From positions 62,001 through 126,000 of the forward strand of contig NZ_FNZQ01000008.1 of NCBI RefSeq assembly GCF_900109285.1: a stretch of 64,000 bases of DNA, given 5' to 3'. Below the pieces are notes generated by a model, which did not search any database, had not been told where the DNA came from, and was given only the letters and a program-made list of their open reading frames with translations. The DNA comes from Jannaschia helgolandensis. GTDB lineage: Bacteria; Pseudomonadota; Alphaproteobacteria; Rhodobacterales; Rhodobacteraceae. Position numbers and translations under genes: made by a program. Positions 35,301 through 44,251 of the stretch are shown piece by piece; position 1 is the first letter of the stretch; the number at the start of each line of letters is the position of its first letter.

Positions 35301-36158
35301 TTGATAGACCTGCCCTTTCAAGTCTGGGACGTATTCACCGACGCGCCTTTCAGCGGCAACCCGCTGGCAATCGTCGAGACATCAGGCGACCTGACGGCGG
35401 CTCAGATGCAGTTGCTGGCGCGGCAGTTCAATCTGTCCGAGACGATCTTCCTGATGCCGCCTCGCGACCCGATGAACACGGCGAAGGCGCGCATTTTCTT
35501 TCCGACCGCCGAAATCCCATTCGCGGGGCATCCCACAATCGGCGCGTCGCTGTTCCTGGCCACGCGCGATGATCTGACCGATCTGGTGCTGGAAGAAAAA
35601 GCGGGCCTCGTGCCGGTCACCGTCCGCGACGGGATGGCGCAATTCACCGCGCCCGTTCTGCCCGCGCCGCATGGCGGGCCAGTGGCTGTGACGTTATGCG
35701 CCGAAGCTTTGGGCCTCTCGAAAGATGCAATCGGCCCGCATACACCCGGCACCTTCGCGGGCGGGCCGGCTTTCGTCTACATTCCGGTTCGCGACCGCGA
35801 TGCGCTGGCCCGCGCCCGTCCGATGGAACCGGCATGGACGGGCCTCATGGATAGCGCCGGAGTGGATAGTGCCTGGGTCTACGATCCGGATCTGAACGCG
35901 CGGATGTTCTCGCCGACCGCGGGCATTCCCGAAGACCCGGCGACCGGGTCCGCCTGCGCGATCTTGGCAGCACAGCTTCTGGCAAACGGGGCTTTGCCCG
36001 ATGGCACGACCGTGCGCACGATCCGGCAGGGCGACGACATGGGACGGCCCTCGCGCATCTGCTTCGAAGCAGACGTCGCAATGGGAAAATTACAGGCGGT
36101 CAGAATTTCGGGACGGGCCGTGCCCGTCGCCGAAGGGCGGATCAGAAGCCCAGGGTGA
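35301..36158 (+). CDS. PhzF-family isomerase-like protein
   Basis: A 285-residue member of the PhzF/DapF-fold family, first known from phenazine synthesis but mostly of unknown substrate. It has FQVWDVFTDAPFSGNPLAIV at the N-terminus, the catalytic-Glu region LSETIFL, PFAGHPTIGAS and the second-domain DPATGSAC. TTG 35301 is taken as start because GGAG lies six bases before it and homologues begin at this point; no ATG is suitable. The end overlaps the convergent OmpV-type gene by 17 bases. Confidence 0.9.
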   Translation: MIDLPFQVWDVFTDAPFSGNPLAIVETSGDLTAAQMQLLARQFNLSETIFLMPPRDPMNTAKARIFFPTAEIPFAGHPTIGASLFLATRDDLTDLVLEEKAGLVPVTVRDGMAQFTAPVLPAPHGGPVAVTLCAEALGLSKDAIGPHTPGTFAGGPAFVYIPVRDRDALARARPMEPAWTGLMDSAGVDSAWVYDPDLNARMFSPTAGIPEDPATGSACAILAAQLLANGALPDGTTVRTIRQGDDMGRPSRICFEADVAMGKLQAVRISGRAVPVAEGRIRSPG

Positions 36159-36951
36159 AGCGGCGTGTGATGCCGATGCTTGCCGAAACCTGATCGTCGT
36201 TCATCGTGATCGGGCTATCGGCGGCATCGCCCCGCAACTTATCGTAGCTGACGACAGCATCGATGCCCCAGTTGTTGTCAAAGCGATATCCCGCACCGAA
36301 TTGGACCCCTGTGGAGATAAGCCCGCCACCGGCATTGAATTCGGTAAAAGCACCGCCGCTTGCCACTTCTTCCCCAGCGGTCACGCCGAAATAGGTCGAG
36401 GCATAATCGCTGTCGCCAAACAGGGCGCGCGGCCCCATACGCAAGGTCAGACGGTCGGTCGGGCGCGCAAAGACATCGGCCCCAAGCTCGCCCACGAAGG
36501 CTTCGTGGCCGACGACGCCATAGCGCACGTTGCCGAAAACCTGGTAATCACGTGTCGCATATCGCAGCCCTGCGCCCAATTCGAGTGAAGCGTCGACATC
36601 GTTGAGGCCGGCAAGCTCGGGGCTGTCTTCTGCCGTCCGCTCGCCGATGTAGCGGAACGAGCCGTTGATGCCGAAGCCGGTCGGAACGAACAGCGGGTCG
36701 GGGTCGCCGAAGGTGAAACCACCCAGACGCAGATAATTGACACCAAAACCCAGCGCCGGAGCCGCTTCGTTCGAGTCGGCACCGAAATATTCCGGCGCGG
36801 TCGCCACGCCGCCGCGCAGAGTGAATCCAAGGGCGGGGCCCTGACTTTGCGACGAAAAGACGGGCGAGGCCGGATCCTGCTCCTGCGCCGTGACAGCGGC
36901 GGAGGTTGCAATCAAAGCAAGGGCAGCGAGTGTTGGAATGAAGCGCGACAT
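36142..36951 (-). CDS. MipA/OmpV-family outer-membrane beta-barrel protein
   Basis: A 269-residue secreted protein with signal peptide (MSRFIPTLAALALIATSAAVTAQ, in part) and alternating hydrophobic strands through to the terminal Phe (RRFTLGF), the mark of an outer-membrane barrel. Phrases such as PEYFGADSNEAAPALGFGV and TYFGVTAGEEVASG (in part) match MipA/OmpV scaffolding-type proteins. Role in this organism is unknown. It is convergent with the PhzF gene and divergent from rlmJ. Confidence 0.9.
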   Translation of the reverse strand: MSRFIPTLAALALIATSAAVTAQEQDPASPVFSSQSQGPALGFTLRGGVATAPEYFGADSNEAAPALGFGVNYLRLGGFTFGDPDPLFVPTGFGINGSFRYIGERTAEDSPELAGLNDVDASLELGAGLRYATRDYQVFGNVRYGVVGHEAFVGELGADVFARPTDRLTLRMGPRALFGDSDYASTYFGVTAGEEVASGGAFTEFNAGGGLISTGVQFGAGYRFDNNWGIDAVVSYDKLRGDAADSPITMNDDQVSASIGITRRFTLGF

Positions 36952-37067
36952 GCGAATCCAGATGCAGAAGGTTAGTTAGTGTCTGACTATCATATGGGGT
37001 CGGGATCGCACGAGCAAACTCGTCTCGCAGCTTGCGTCGTTGGTGCTCCGCCGATAGCCCACGGGCC

Positions 37068-37850
37068 ATGCTGTCCTATCAACACGCCTACCACGCCGGA
37101 AACGCAGCCGATGTTCACAAACATTCGCTTCTTACCGTTGCGCTCAACTATCTGACCAAGAAAGATAAAGCTCTCAGTTATATCGAGACGCACGCGGGGC
37201 GCGGTTTGTATGATCTGACCGATGCGGCCGCACAGAAAACGGGTGAGGCTGCGCAGGGTGTGGCGCGAATGCTGCAGTCATTTCCCCGCGATCACGATTA
37301 CGTTGAAATGTTGGGAACTTTTCGCGCGACCCATGGCCCGGATGCCTATCCCGGATCGCCCCTTATCGCGGCACAACTGCTTCGCCGATTCGACCGGATC
37401 GACCTTGCGGAACTGCATCCTGCGGAACATGCCGCGCTGGTTCAGACAATGCCGGTCAGCCCGAACACCCGTATCCACAAGCGGGACGGTCTGGAAATGG
37501 CCAAGGCCTTGACGCCGCCCGATCCGCGCCGCGGTCTGATGCTGATCGACCCGTCCTGGGAAGTGCGCGACGATTACGTCCGGCTGGCGACCTTGCTACC
37601 TTTGCTCCATCGCAAATGGGGCGTCGGAATCCTGATGATGTGGTATCCGCTGCTGGCCGACCGTCGTCATGCGCCAATGACCCGCGCCCTGCGCGAGGCC
37701 ATACCCGATATCATGATCCACGAAGTCCGCTTCCCGCCCGCCCGCGACGGGCACGGCATGGTCGGATCGGGCCTTGCTGTGGTAAACCCACCATGGGGCC
37801 TGGACCGTGAGGCGGCCCGTCTGACAGAAATCTTCACAAGGAGCGGCTGA
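37068..37850 (+). CDS. rlmJ: 23S rRNA (adenine2030-N6)-methyltransferase
   Basis: A 260-residue SAM-dependent methyltransferase. The N-terminal MLSYQHAYHAGNAADVHKH is diagnostic for RlmJ; TAHAGRG-like SAM loop appears as ETHAGRGLYDL, and the active-site motif is LIDPSWE where DPPY is found in E. coli. ATG 37068 is chosen because it begins this conserved opening. A DUF1330 gene follows after three bases. Confidence 0.94.
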   Translation: MLSYQHAYHAGNAADVHKHSLLTVALNYLTKKDKALSYIETHAGRGLYDLTDAAAQKTGEAAQGVARMLQSFPRDHDYVEMLGTFRATHGPDAYPGSPLIAAQLLRRFDRIDLAELHPAEHAALVQTMPVSPNTRIHKRDGLEMAKALTPPDPRRGLMLIDPSWEVRDDYVRLATLLPLLHRKWGVGILMMWYPLLADRRHAPMTRALREAIPDIMIHEVRFPPARDGHGMVGSGLAVVNPPWGLDREAARLTEIFTRSG

Positions 37851-37853
37851 GCG

Positions 37854-38147
37854 ATGACCAAAGGATATTGGATCTCCCATGGGCGCGTCGATGATCCGGC
37901 GAAATATGACCTTTATCGTGCTGCGAATGCAGCCCCGCTTGCCGAGTTCGGCGGTAGGTTCCTGGTTCGCGGCGGCGATCGCGTGACCAAGGAAGGCACG
38001 GCCAAGCCGCGCACCGTGGTAATAGAATTTCCCAGTTATCAGGCTGCCCTGGATTGCTACGACAGCCCTGCCTATCAAGAGGCGATCAAACTGCGCCAAG
38101 GCATCAGCGAAAGTGATCTGGTCATCGCCGAGGGCTGGGCCGGTTAA
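37854..38147 (+). CDS. DUF1330 protein
   Basis: A 97-residue alpha/beta-barrel (ferredoxin-like) protein of the DUF1330 family, with the phrases KGYWISHGRVDDPAKY, FLVRGGDR and VVIEFPSYQAALDCYDSPAYQEA (in part). Function is unknown. It starts three bases after rlmJ and is probably co-transcribed with it. Confidence 0.92.
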   Translation: MTKGYWISHGRVDDPAKYDLYRAANAAPLAEFGGRFLVRGGDRVTKEGTAKPRTVVIEFPSYQAALDCYDSPAYQEAIKLRQGISESDLVIAEGWAG

Positions 38148-38199
38148 CAGCTTCGATGCGGACTGGTCTCCGGGTGGTACTCGTTCTATATGGCCCGCC

Positions 38200-38661
38200 A
38201 TGTTTGCTGACCTGCTGCGCCGCCTGACGGCCCCCGAACCCGATCGCCTGCCGGAACCCGATGCCCGCCTTGCGCTGGCCGCACTGATGGTGCGCGTTGC
38301 CCGCAGCGACGGCGATTATGACCCGGCCGAGATTGCCCGTATCGACCGCATTCTGACGAAACGCTACGGTCTCGGCCCCGAGGCTACGGCCAATCTGCGG
38401 GCGCAGGCCGAAGCGCTGGAGCAGGAGGCCCCCGATACCGTCCGCTTTACCCGCGCCATCAAGGGTGCCGTCGATCTTGAGGAACGCAGCGCGGTGATCG
38501 AGGCGTTGTGGTCTGTCGTTCTGGTGGACGGCGAACGCGACGCCCAGGAAGACAGCCTGCTTCGCCTGTTGGCGAACCTGCTGGGCATCAACGACCGTGA
38601 CAGCAACATCGCCCGCATACGGGCCGAAGAGGCCATACATCCTCGCAACAGTCAGGCGTGA
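38200..38661 (+). CDS. TerB-like (tellurite-resistance family) helical protein
   Basis: A 153-residue cytoplasmic protein with the TerB-type helical fold: LALAALMVRVARSDGDYDPAEIA, in part, with acidic metal-site-like SDGDYD near residue 40, and a second half-repeat VVLVDGERDAQEDSLLR near 108. Such proteins are linked to stress resistance and membrane-associated metal sensing, but many are orphan. ATG 38200 matches the family start. Its stop overlaps the next gene as GTGA. Confidence 0.88.
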   Translation: MFADLLRRLTAPEPDRLPEPDARLALAALMVRVARSDGDYDPAEIARIDRILTKRYGLGPEATANLRAQAEALEQEAPDTVRFTRAIKGAVDLEERSAVIEALWSVVLVDGERDAQEDSLLRLLANLLGINDRDSNIARIRAEEAIHPRNSQA

Positions 38662-39365
38662 TCGCCAGCCTCGCCTGGTATCCGGCCACGCATTCGGCGT
38701 GGGACCGGCTGTGGGATGCGACGCGGGCCGGACTGGGCCCGCATCTTTCGGATGCACCGACCCGACTGACATGGCCTGTTGATTTCGCCAGCCATTGGCG
38801 TGCCCCGGACCTGATCCTGTCGATGACATGCGCCCTGCCCCTGCAACTGGGCCTGTTCGACCGCGTCCACATTGTCGGCACTCCAATCTGGGATGTGCCC
38901 GGACTGCCCAAGGGGCATTACGCCTCGCACCTTGTGACACGCGCCGATGACGGACGCGCCCTTTCGCGGGCTGCGGCATCGGGCATTGCCGTGAACGCGC
39001 CCGACAGCCAGTCCGGATGGGGCACCCTTGTTGGCGCCGGATTAACGGGACCGTCCATCGTGACCGGCAGCCATGCCGCCTCGATGCAGGCCGTCGCCTG
39101 CGGGCGCGCCGATCTGGCCGCCATCGACGTCGTGACCTGGGCCATGATGGGCGGCGATGCCCGATTGGCAATCCGGGACACCACCCCACCTACGCCCGCG
39201 ACACCGTTCATCACTGCGAGGGCCGACCTGGCAGCGCCTTTACATGTTGCGTTGACCCAGGCGATTGCGGATATGTCGGCGGCGGATCGGGCCGTGACGG
39301 GCCTGTCTGGCCTGACCCGCTTGTCCGACGCGGTTTACGCGCCCTTACTGCGTCGCAGCGCATGA
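38658..39365 (+). CDS. PhnD-like (phosphonate-type) substrate-binding-fold protein without signal peptide
   Basis: A 235-residue protein with the fold of periplasmic phosphonate-binding proteins: MIASLAWYPATHSAWDRLW at the start, then LILSMTCALPL, VHIVGTPIWDVPGLPKGHY, in part, and SGWGTLVGAGLTGPSIVTGSHAASMQAVACGRADLAAID, in part. There is no signal peptide, so it may act in the cytoplasm. GTG 38658 overlaps the TerB stop. It ends 69 bases before the amino-acid ABC ATPase, with no sign that it belongs to that importer, which has its own binding protein. Confidence 0.85.
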   Translation: MIASLAWYPATHSAWDRLWDATRAGLGPHLSDAPTRLTWPVDFASHWRAPDLILSMTCALPLQLGLFDRVHIVGTPIWDVPGLPKGHYASHLVTRADDGRALSRAAASGIAVNAPDSQSGWGTLVGAGLTGPSIVTGSHAASMQAVACGRADLAAIDVVTWAMMGGDARLAIRDTTPPTPATPFITARADLAAPLHVALTQAIADMSAADRAVTGLSGLTRLSDAVYAPLLRRSA

Positions 39366-39434
39366 CGCACCGACTCCATTGCATTCCCGTGGAAATTGCG
39401 GCGTAAACATCAAGTCCAGAGACCCGAGGCCCGT

Positions 39435-40208
39435 TTGTCACAAGCCCCGCCCGTAATCGAAATCCGCTCCCTCCATAAGGCCTATGGTCAGCTGGAGGTT
39501 CTCAAGGGCGTCGATCTGACTGCGCGCCAGGGGCAGGTAATATCGCTGATCGGATCGTCCGGTTCGGGCAAGTCGACGCTTCTGCGCTGTGCCAACCTGC
39601 TGGAAGACAGCCAGCAGGGCGATATCCTGTTCTGCGAAGAGCCGGTGAAATGGCGCGGGACCGCCCATAACAGACGCCCTGCCGACGCCGCCCAGATTAC
39701 ACGGATTCGCACAAACCTGTCGATGGTATTCCAGTCGTTCAACCTCTGGTCGCACATGACGGTTTTGCAGAACGTGATGGAAGCGCCGGTCCAGGTTTTG
39801 CGCCGCGATCCGAAGGAGGTCGAGGAAAAGGCCCGCATGTATCTCGAAAAGGTCGGGATCGGCGACAAGGCCGACGCTTTTCCTGCGCAACTCTCGGGTG
39901 GTCAGCAACAGCGGGCGGCCATTGCACGCGCGCTCTGCATGGAGCCTAAGGCCCTGCTGTTCGACGAACCTACCAGTGCGCTGGACCCCGAGCTGGAGCA
40001 GGAGGTCATCCGCGTCATCAAAGATCTGGCTGTCGAAGGACGTACGATGGTCATCGTCACGCATGACATGGCGCTGGCCCGCGACGTGAGCGATCACGTC
40101 ATCTTTCTGCATCAGGGCCTGATCGAGGAAGAAGGTACGCCCGACGCCCTGTTCGGCGCCCCGAAATCCGAACGGCTACGCGGGTTTCTGTCCGCCAAAT
40201 CACACTAG
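39435..40208 (+). CDS. Polar amino acid-type ABC transporter ATPase (HisP/GlnQ family)
   Basis: A 257-residue ATPase with Walker A GSSGSGKST (about residue 40), Q-loop FQSFNLW, signature LSGGQQQRAAIARAL, Walker B LLFDEPTSALD and H-loop VTHDM. It is closest in pattern to HisP-like ATPases of polar amino acid or opine importers. TTG 39435 is chosen because GAGG lies about five bases before it; upstream frame to 39396 adds a non-conserved basic leader. It opens the importer operon whose later genes encode gamma-glutamylation enzymes. Confidence 0.93.
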   Translation: MSQAPPVIEIRSLHKAYGQLEVLKGVDLTARQGQVISLIGSSGSGKSTLLRCANLLEDSQQGDILFCEEPVKWRGTAHNRRPADAAQITRIRTNLSMVFQSFNLWSHMTVLQNVMEAPVQVLRRDPKEVEEKARMYLEKVGIGDKADAFPAQLSGGQQQRAAIARALCMEPKALLFDEPTSALDPELEQEVIRVIKDLAVEGRTMVIVTHDMALARDVSDHVIFLHQGLIEEEGTPDALFGAPKSERLRGFLSAKSH

Positions 40209-40259
40209 TTCATCCGCCAACCCCGACCAACCGGGGGGGCTCAACATGGAGAAAGCGAT

Positions 40260-40994
40260 ATGAAACTGATCCTGACTGCCGCCGCCTTGGCCGTCGCCGC
40301 AACGGGCGCATGGGCTGATGCCCACGGCAAAACCATACGCATGGGCACCGAGGGTGCTTATCCCCCCTATAATTTCCTGAACGATGCCGGCGAAGTCGAC
40401 GGCTTCGAGCGCGAAGTGGGCGACGAGCTGTGCGCTCGGGCTGAACTGACCTGCGAGTGGGTAACGAACGAGTGGGATTCAATCATCCCGAACCTGACCT
40501 CGGGCAACTACGACACGATCATTGCCGGGATGAGCATCACCGACGAGCGCGAAGAAGTCATTGATTTCACGCAAAACTACTTCCCCCCCGCCGCCTCGGC
40601 CTATGCGGCGATGTCTGGCGATGCCGATCTGACGGGCGGCGTGGTCGCGGCCCAGACCTCGACCATCCAGGCGGGGTACGTGGCCGAATCCGGCGCGACC
40701 CTGCTGGAATTCGCCACATACGATGAAACCGTCGCCGCCGTTCGCAACGGCGAGGCCGATGCAGTTTTCGCCGACAAGGACGCGCTGGTCCCAACCGTCG
40801 AAGAGTCGGGCGGCGAGATGGTCTTTGTGGGCGACGATGTGCCGCTGGGTGGCGGTATCGGCCTTGGTCTGCGCGAATCGGATGACGAGCTGCGCGAGAA
40901 ATTCGACGTGGCCATCCAGTCCATGAAGGACGACGGCAGCCTGAATGAGTTGATCGTGAAATGGTTCGGCGACGACGCCAAAGTCTTCGAATAA
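40260..40994 (+). CDS. Periplasmic polar amino acid-type substrate-binding protein (SBP_bac_3)
   Basis: A 244-residue protein with signal peptide (MKLILTAAALAVAATGAWA) and the family-3 binding fold: IRMGTEGAYPPYNFLND, GFEREVGDELCARA, IAGMSITDEREEVIDFTQNY (in part), GGGIGLGLRES and the terminal NELIVKWFGDD. Two cysteines (ELCARAELTC) could form a disulfide as in HisJ-like proteins. The ligand is not readable, but the downstream enzymes suggest an amine or polyamine-related compound. A strong terminator right after the gene should make its level higher than that of the permeases. Confidence 0.94.
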   Translation: MKLILTAAALAVAATGAWADAHGKTIRMGTEGAYPPYNFLNDAGEVDGFEREVGDELCARAELTCEWVTNEWDSIIPNLTSGNYDTIIAGMSITDEREEVIDFTQNYFPPAASAYAAMSGDADLTGGVVAAQTSTIQAGYVAESGATLLEFATYDETVAAVRNGEADAVFADKDALVPTVEESGGEMVFVGDDVPLGGGIGLGLRESDDELREKFDVAIQSMKDDGSLNELIVKWFGDDAKVFE

Positions 40995-41008
40995 GATTCG
41001 AACAAGAC

Positions 41009-41040
41009 AATCGGGGCGGAAGCACTCCCGCCCCGATTTC
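41009..41040 (+). terminator. Internal intrinsic terminator between binding protein and permeases
   Basis: A perfect 11-base-pair inverted repeat AATCGGGGCGG (41009-41019) / CCGCCCCGATT (41028-41038) with an 8-base loop and trailing TT lies 14 bases after the binding-protein stop and about 37 bases before the permease start. It probably allows partial read-through. Confidence 0.8.
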
Positions 41041-41076
41041 TGAAGGTTATGCGAAGAAGACGTCCGAAACGGGCGC

Positions 41077-41979
41077 ATGCGCCGGGGACATCTTACCATT
41101 TTCGCCTGCACGGACCCTGAAACGCTGTCCGGCCTGAACTGGCTGATCTGCTACCTGACGACGGGCAAGCACCTGTTGTTCTATGCCGCCTTTGGCACGG
41201 TCCTTCTGTTGCTGGCGATCACCGCGCCCGCCGCCATGGCCTTCGGGTTCGGCGGGGCGATGGCGGCGCGGTCACGGATCGCGCCGCTGCGCTGGTTTGG
41301 CAAGGGGTACATCGCCGTCGTGCGCGGTGTGCCCGATATCGCATTCTTTCTGTTCTTCGTGATCGCGCTGGATCAGGGCATCGAATATGTCCGCCACAAA
41401 ATCAAATGTCCTGACTGGGATCAGCCCGTCCGGCAGGGTAGCGATTTTCTGGTTTGTCAGGCCGCCAAGATGCCCTTGGGTAACTCGCCGCAATGGGTTC
41501 ACGAATCCTATGGGTTCGCTTTGGCCGTCCTGACATTCGCGATCGTCTTCGGAGCTTTTGCGGCCAACGTCCTGTTCGGTGCGATGGCCGCCGTACCGCG
41601 CGGTCAGGTCGAAACAGCCGAAGCCTATGGCATGACTTCTCGCCAGACGTTCTGGCGCATCACCGTGCCGCAAATGTGGATTTATGCCCTGCCCGGCCTG
41701 GGCAACCTGTGGATGGTTCTGATCAAGGCGACGCCGCTACTGTTTCTGCTGGGGGTCGAGGATATCGTCTACTGGGCGCGCGAGCTGGGGGCCGCCAAGA
41801 CGCCGCGCTTCACCGACTATCCACACCCCGACTGGCGGATGTGGTATTTTCTGGCGCTGCTGGTGTTCTACCTGGCCTTCACCCGCGTGTCCGAGATCGT
41901 CCTCGCCCGCCTGACCCGCCGCCTGTCGTATGGGCAGGCGACCGCAGGCGGTGAAGCGATGCGACGGGCACAGGCATGA
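41077..41979 (+). CDS. Polar amino acid-type ABC transporter permease (HisQ-like)
   Basis: A 300-residue membrane protein with five or six membrane segments and the coupling loop around AEAYGMTSRQTFWRITVP at about residue 180. It has an unusually long soluble insertion (about residues 105-145, YVRHKIKCPDWDQPV with two cysteines) between membrane segments. It ends with an ATGA overlap into the second permease. Together the two permeases form the channel for the binding protein upstream. Confidence 0.93.
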   Translation: MRRGHLTIFACTDPETLSGLNWLICYLTTGKHLLFYAAFGTVLLLLAITAPAAMAFGFGGAMAARSRIAPLRWFGKGYIAVVRGVPDIAFFLFFVIALDQGIEYVRHKIKCPDWDQPVRQGSDFLVCQAAKMPLGNSPQWVHESYGFALAVLTFAIVFGAFAANVLFGAMAAVPRGQVETAEAYGMTSRQTFWRITVPQMWIYALPGLGNLWMVLIKATPLLFLLGVEDIVYWARELGAAKTPRFTDYPHPDWRMWYFLALLVFYLAFTRVSEIVLARLTRRLSYGQATAGGEAMRRAQA

Positions 41980-42785
41980 TCGATTGCCTCGACACCATCG
42001 CCGACTATGGGCTGCGCAGTCTGGGATATGGCGAGCGTCTGCTGCCGCGCAGCGATTTCACGCTCTGCCAGCAGGTGACGCTGATCGGGTCGGGCATGAT
42101 CTGGAATGTCTATTTCGGCCTGCTGGCCCTGATTGCCGGGTTCGGACTGGCGACGGTGGTGGCGGTCGGCAAAGCCTCGAGCAAACGCTGGGCACGCAAA
42201 CCGGCGGAATGGTTCATATTCCTGTTCCGGGGCAGCCCTTTGTTCATACAATTCTTCTTCGGATATTTCCTGTTCCTCTCGCTTAAACAGGTATCATCCG
42301 CCTTCGACGCCTTCGCCTCCGCCTGGGCCGGGGCGCTGGTCGTCCTGTTTCTGAACACCGCCGCCTATACCGGCGAGATTTTCTACGGCGCGCTGCAATC
42401 CGTTCCAAGGGGAGACCAGGAAGCCGCCGAAGCATACGGCCTGACCGGCTGGCGCAAATTCCGGCGGATCACCTGGCCGACGATGCTGCGGCTGGCATGG
42501 CCCGCTTATACCAATGAAGCGATCTTCCTGTTTCACGCCACCACACTGGTCTTCTTCACCGGCTTCCCGGCAGTCCAGCAAAGGGGCGACGCGCTCTATT
42601 ATGCCAGTTATTTTGCCGACAAGACGTTCAATCCCTTCGTACCCTATCCGATCCTTGCGGGGTTCTTCATCCTCTTGACCTTGTGCATTATCGCGATCAT
42701 GGGCGCTGTGAACCGGCGCCTGAACCGGCACCTTCCCCAAGCCGCGACGCGACGTCCCCGGCTGCTTCCCCAGATCATCCGATGA
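41976..42785 (+). CDS. Polar amino acid-type ABC transporter permease (HisM-like)
   Basis: A 269-residue channel subunit. The coupling loop AAEAYGLTGWRKFRRITWP is near residue 150, and FYGALQSVPRGDQEAAEAYG, in part, is family-typical. The N-terminal 25 residues repeat a pattern also seen at the start of the first permease (an opening with CLD/CTD and a CYL/CQQ cysteine). It is overlapped by ATGA at both ends, joining transport to the first glutamine-synthetase-like gene. Confidence 0.93.
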   Translation: MIDCLDTIADYGLRSLGYGERLLPRSDFTLCQQVTLIGSGMIWNVYFGLLALIAGFGLATVVAVGKASSKRWARKPAEWFIFLFRGSPLFIQFFFGYFLFLSLKQVSSAFDAFASAWAGALVVLFLNTAAYTGEIFYGALQSVPRGDQEAAEAYGLTGWRKFRRITWPTMLRLAWPAYTNEAIFLFHATTLVFFTGFPAVQQRGDALYYASYFADKTFNPFVPYPILAGFFILLTLCIIAIMGAVNRRLNRHLPQAATRRPRLLPQIIR

Positions 42786-44131
42786 CAGATGCCGCACCTG
42801 ACGGCTGGCTTCACGCCAACCCCCAGATCCACTCCGTTCGTGCCGCCGCCTGCGACCTGAATGCACAGGCGCGGGGCAAACGCATCCCCCGCCGCTTCGC
42901 GCACAAGCTGGAAACCGAAGGAACGCGGTTTCCCTTCTCGATCCTGAACCTCGACATCTGGGGCGAGGATATCGAGGACAGCCCGCTGGTCTTCGACACC
43001 GGCGATGCCGACGGCATTCTGAAACCCACCGAACGCGGCTTTGTCCCGATGCCGTGGCTCGATACGCCGACAGCCCTGTTGCCGGTCTGGATGTATCACC
43101 ACGACGGGCGGCCCTTCGCAGGCGATCCCCGTCATGCGCTGGCTGCCGTATTGGCCAGATACGCCGCGCGCGGACTGACGCCCGTCGTGGCGACCGAGAT
43201 GGAATTCTACCTGATTGACGACAGCACGCGGCAGTTGCGCGTGCCCAAGGCCCCCGGTTCGGGCAAGCGGCGACCGGGGGCCGAGACGCTGTCGATGCGG
43301 GCGCTGGATGCCTTCGATCTCTTCTTCACGCAGCTGTATGACGCCTGCGAAGCGATGGATATTCCCGCCAATACCGCCATTTCCGAGGCAGGCATCGGCC
43401 AGTTCGAGATCGACCTCGCCCATCAACCCGATGCCTTGAAGGCTGCCGACGATGCGTGGTTCTTCAAGCTTCTGGTGCAGGGTCAGGCGCGCAAGCATGG
43501 CTTCGCGGCAAGCTTCATGGCGAAACCCTATCCCGACTATGCGGGCAACGGGATGCATGTGCATTTTTCGGTCTTGGACGCAGACGGAAAGAACATTTTC
43601 GATGACGGCACGCCTCTGGGGTCGGATGCGCTGCGCCATGCGGTCGCGGGGCTGCTGGCTGCCGCGCCCGCGTCGACTCTTGTCTTCGCCCCGCACCTGA
43701 ACAGCTATGACCGCTTGGTGCCCGACGCCCATGCGCCCACAGGGTTGAGTTGGGCATATGAAAACCGCACCTCCGCCGTTCGTATCCCCGCCTCGCCCAA
43801 TGTCGCGCGCCGGATCGAACACCGTGTATCGGGCGGCGACGTGAACCCCTATCTGCTGCTCGCGACGATCCTGGGCGCGGCCCTTCACGGGATCGAGGAT
43901 GCGGTCGAGCCGCCCGCCCCGATCACTGGGAATGCCTATGCCCTGGATCTGCCGCGTGTGCCGTCCAGCTGGCCCGAAGCCGTGGACCGGTTCGAGCGCG
44001 ATCCCTGGACCGCGCGTCTTCTGCCGCCCCCGCTGATCGCGAACATGGTCCTGACCAAACGACAGGAGATCCGCGATATCGAGGAGCTGTCAGAGGCGGA
44101 GCGGATCGACCTTTATCTCGATACGGTCTGA
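42782..44131 (+). CDS. Glutamine synthetase-family ligase 1 (probable gamma-glutamylamine synthetase)
   Basis: A 449-residue member of the glutamine synthetase fold. The metal and substrate motifs are intact: ATEMEFYL (about residue 140), ISEAGIGQFEIDL, NGMHVHFS, LNSYDRLVP, ENRTSAVRIP and EHRVSGGDVNPYL. It resembles PuuA-type gamma-glutamylputrescine synthetases rather than the ammonia-assimilating GlnA, which would carry a Tyr adenylylation region. ATG 42782 overlaps the permease stop as ATGA. Probable reaction: ATP-dependent joining of glutamate and the imported amine. A second, different ligase of the same family lies 0.8 kb downstream. Confidence 0.88.
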   Translation: MTDAAPDGWLHANPQIHSVRAAACDLNAQARGKRIPRRFAHKLETEGTRFPFSILNLDIWGEDIEDSPLVFDTGDADGILKPTERGFVPMPWLDTPTALLPVWMYHHDGRPFAGDPRHALAAVLARYAARGLTPVVATEMEFYLIDDSTRQLRVPKAPGSGKRRPGAETLSMRALDAFDLFFTQLYDACEAMDIPANTAISEAGIGQFEIDLAHQPDALKAADDAWFFKLLVQGQARKHGFAASFMAKPYPDYAGNGMHVHFSVLDADGKNIFDDGTPLGSDALRHAVAGLLAAAPASTLVFAPHLNSYDRLVPDAHAPTGLSWAYENRTSAVRIPASPNVARRIEHRVSGGDVNPYLLLATILGAALHGIEDAVEPPAPITGNAYALDLPRVPSSWPEAVDRFERDPWTARLLPPPLIANMVLTKRQEIRDIEELSEAERIDLYLDTV

Positions 44132-44251
44132 CATCGGCGACCCCGCAGGTCCGGGATGCCCTGCCATATCCGACGCGCTTCCATGCCGACATCTTGCGGC
44201 GCGCGCTGGCGCGGAATAGCCTGTGCGCAACCAAGCCAAAGGGCACTTTAC

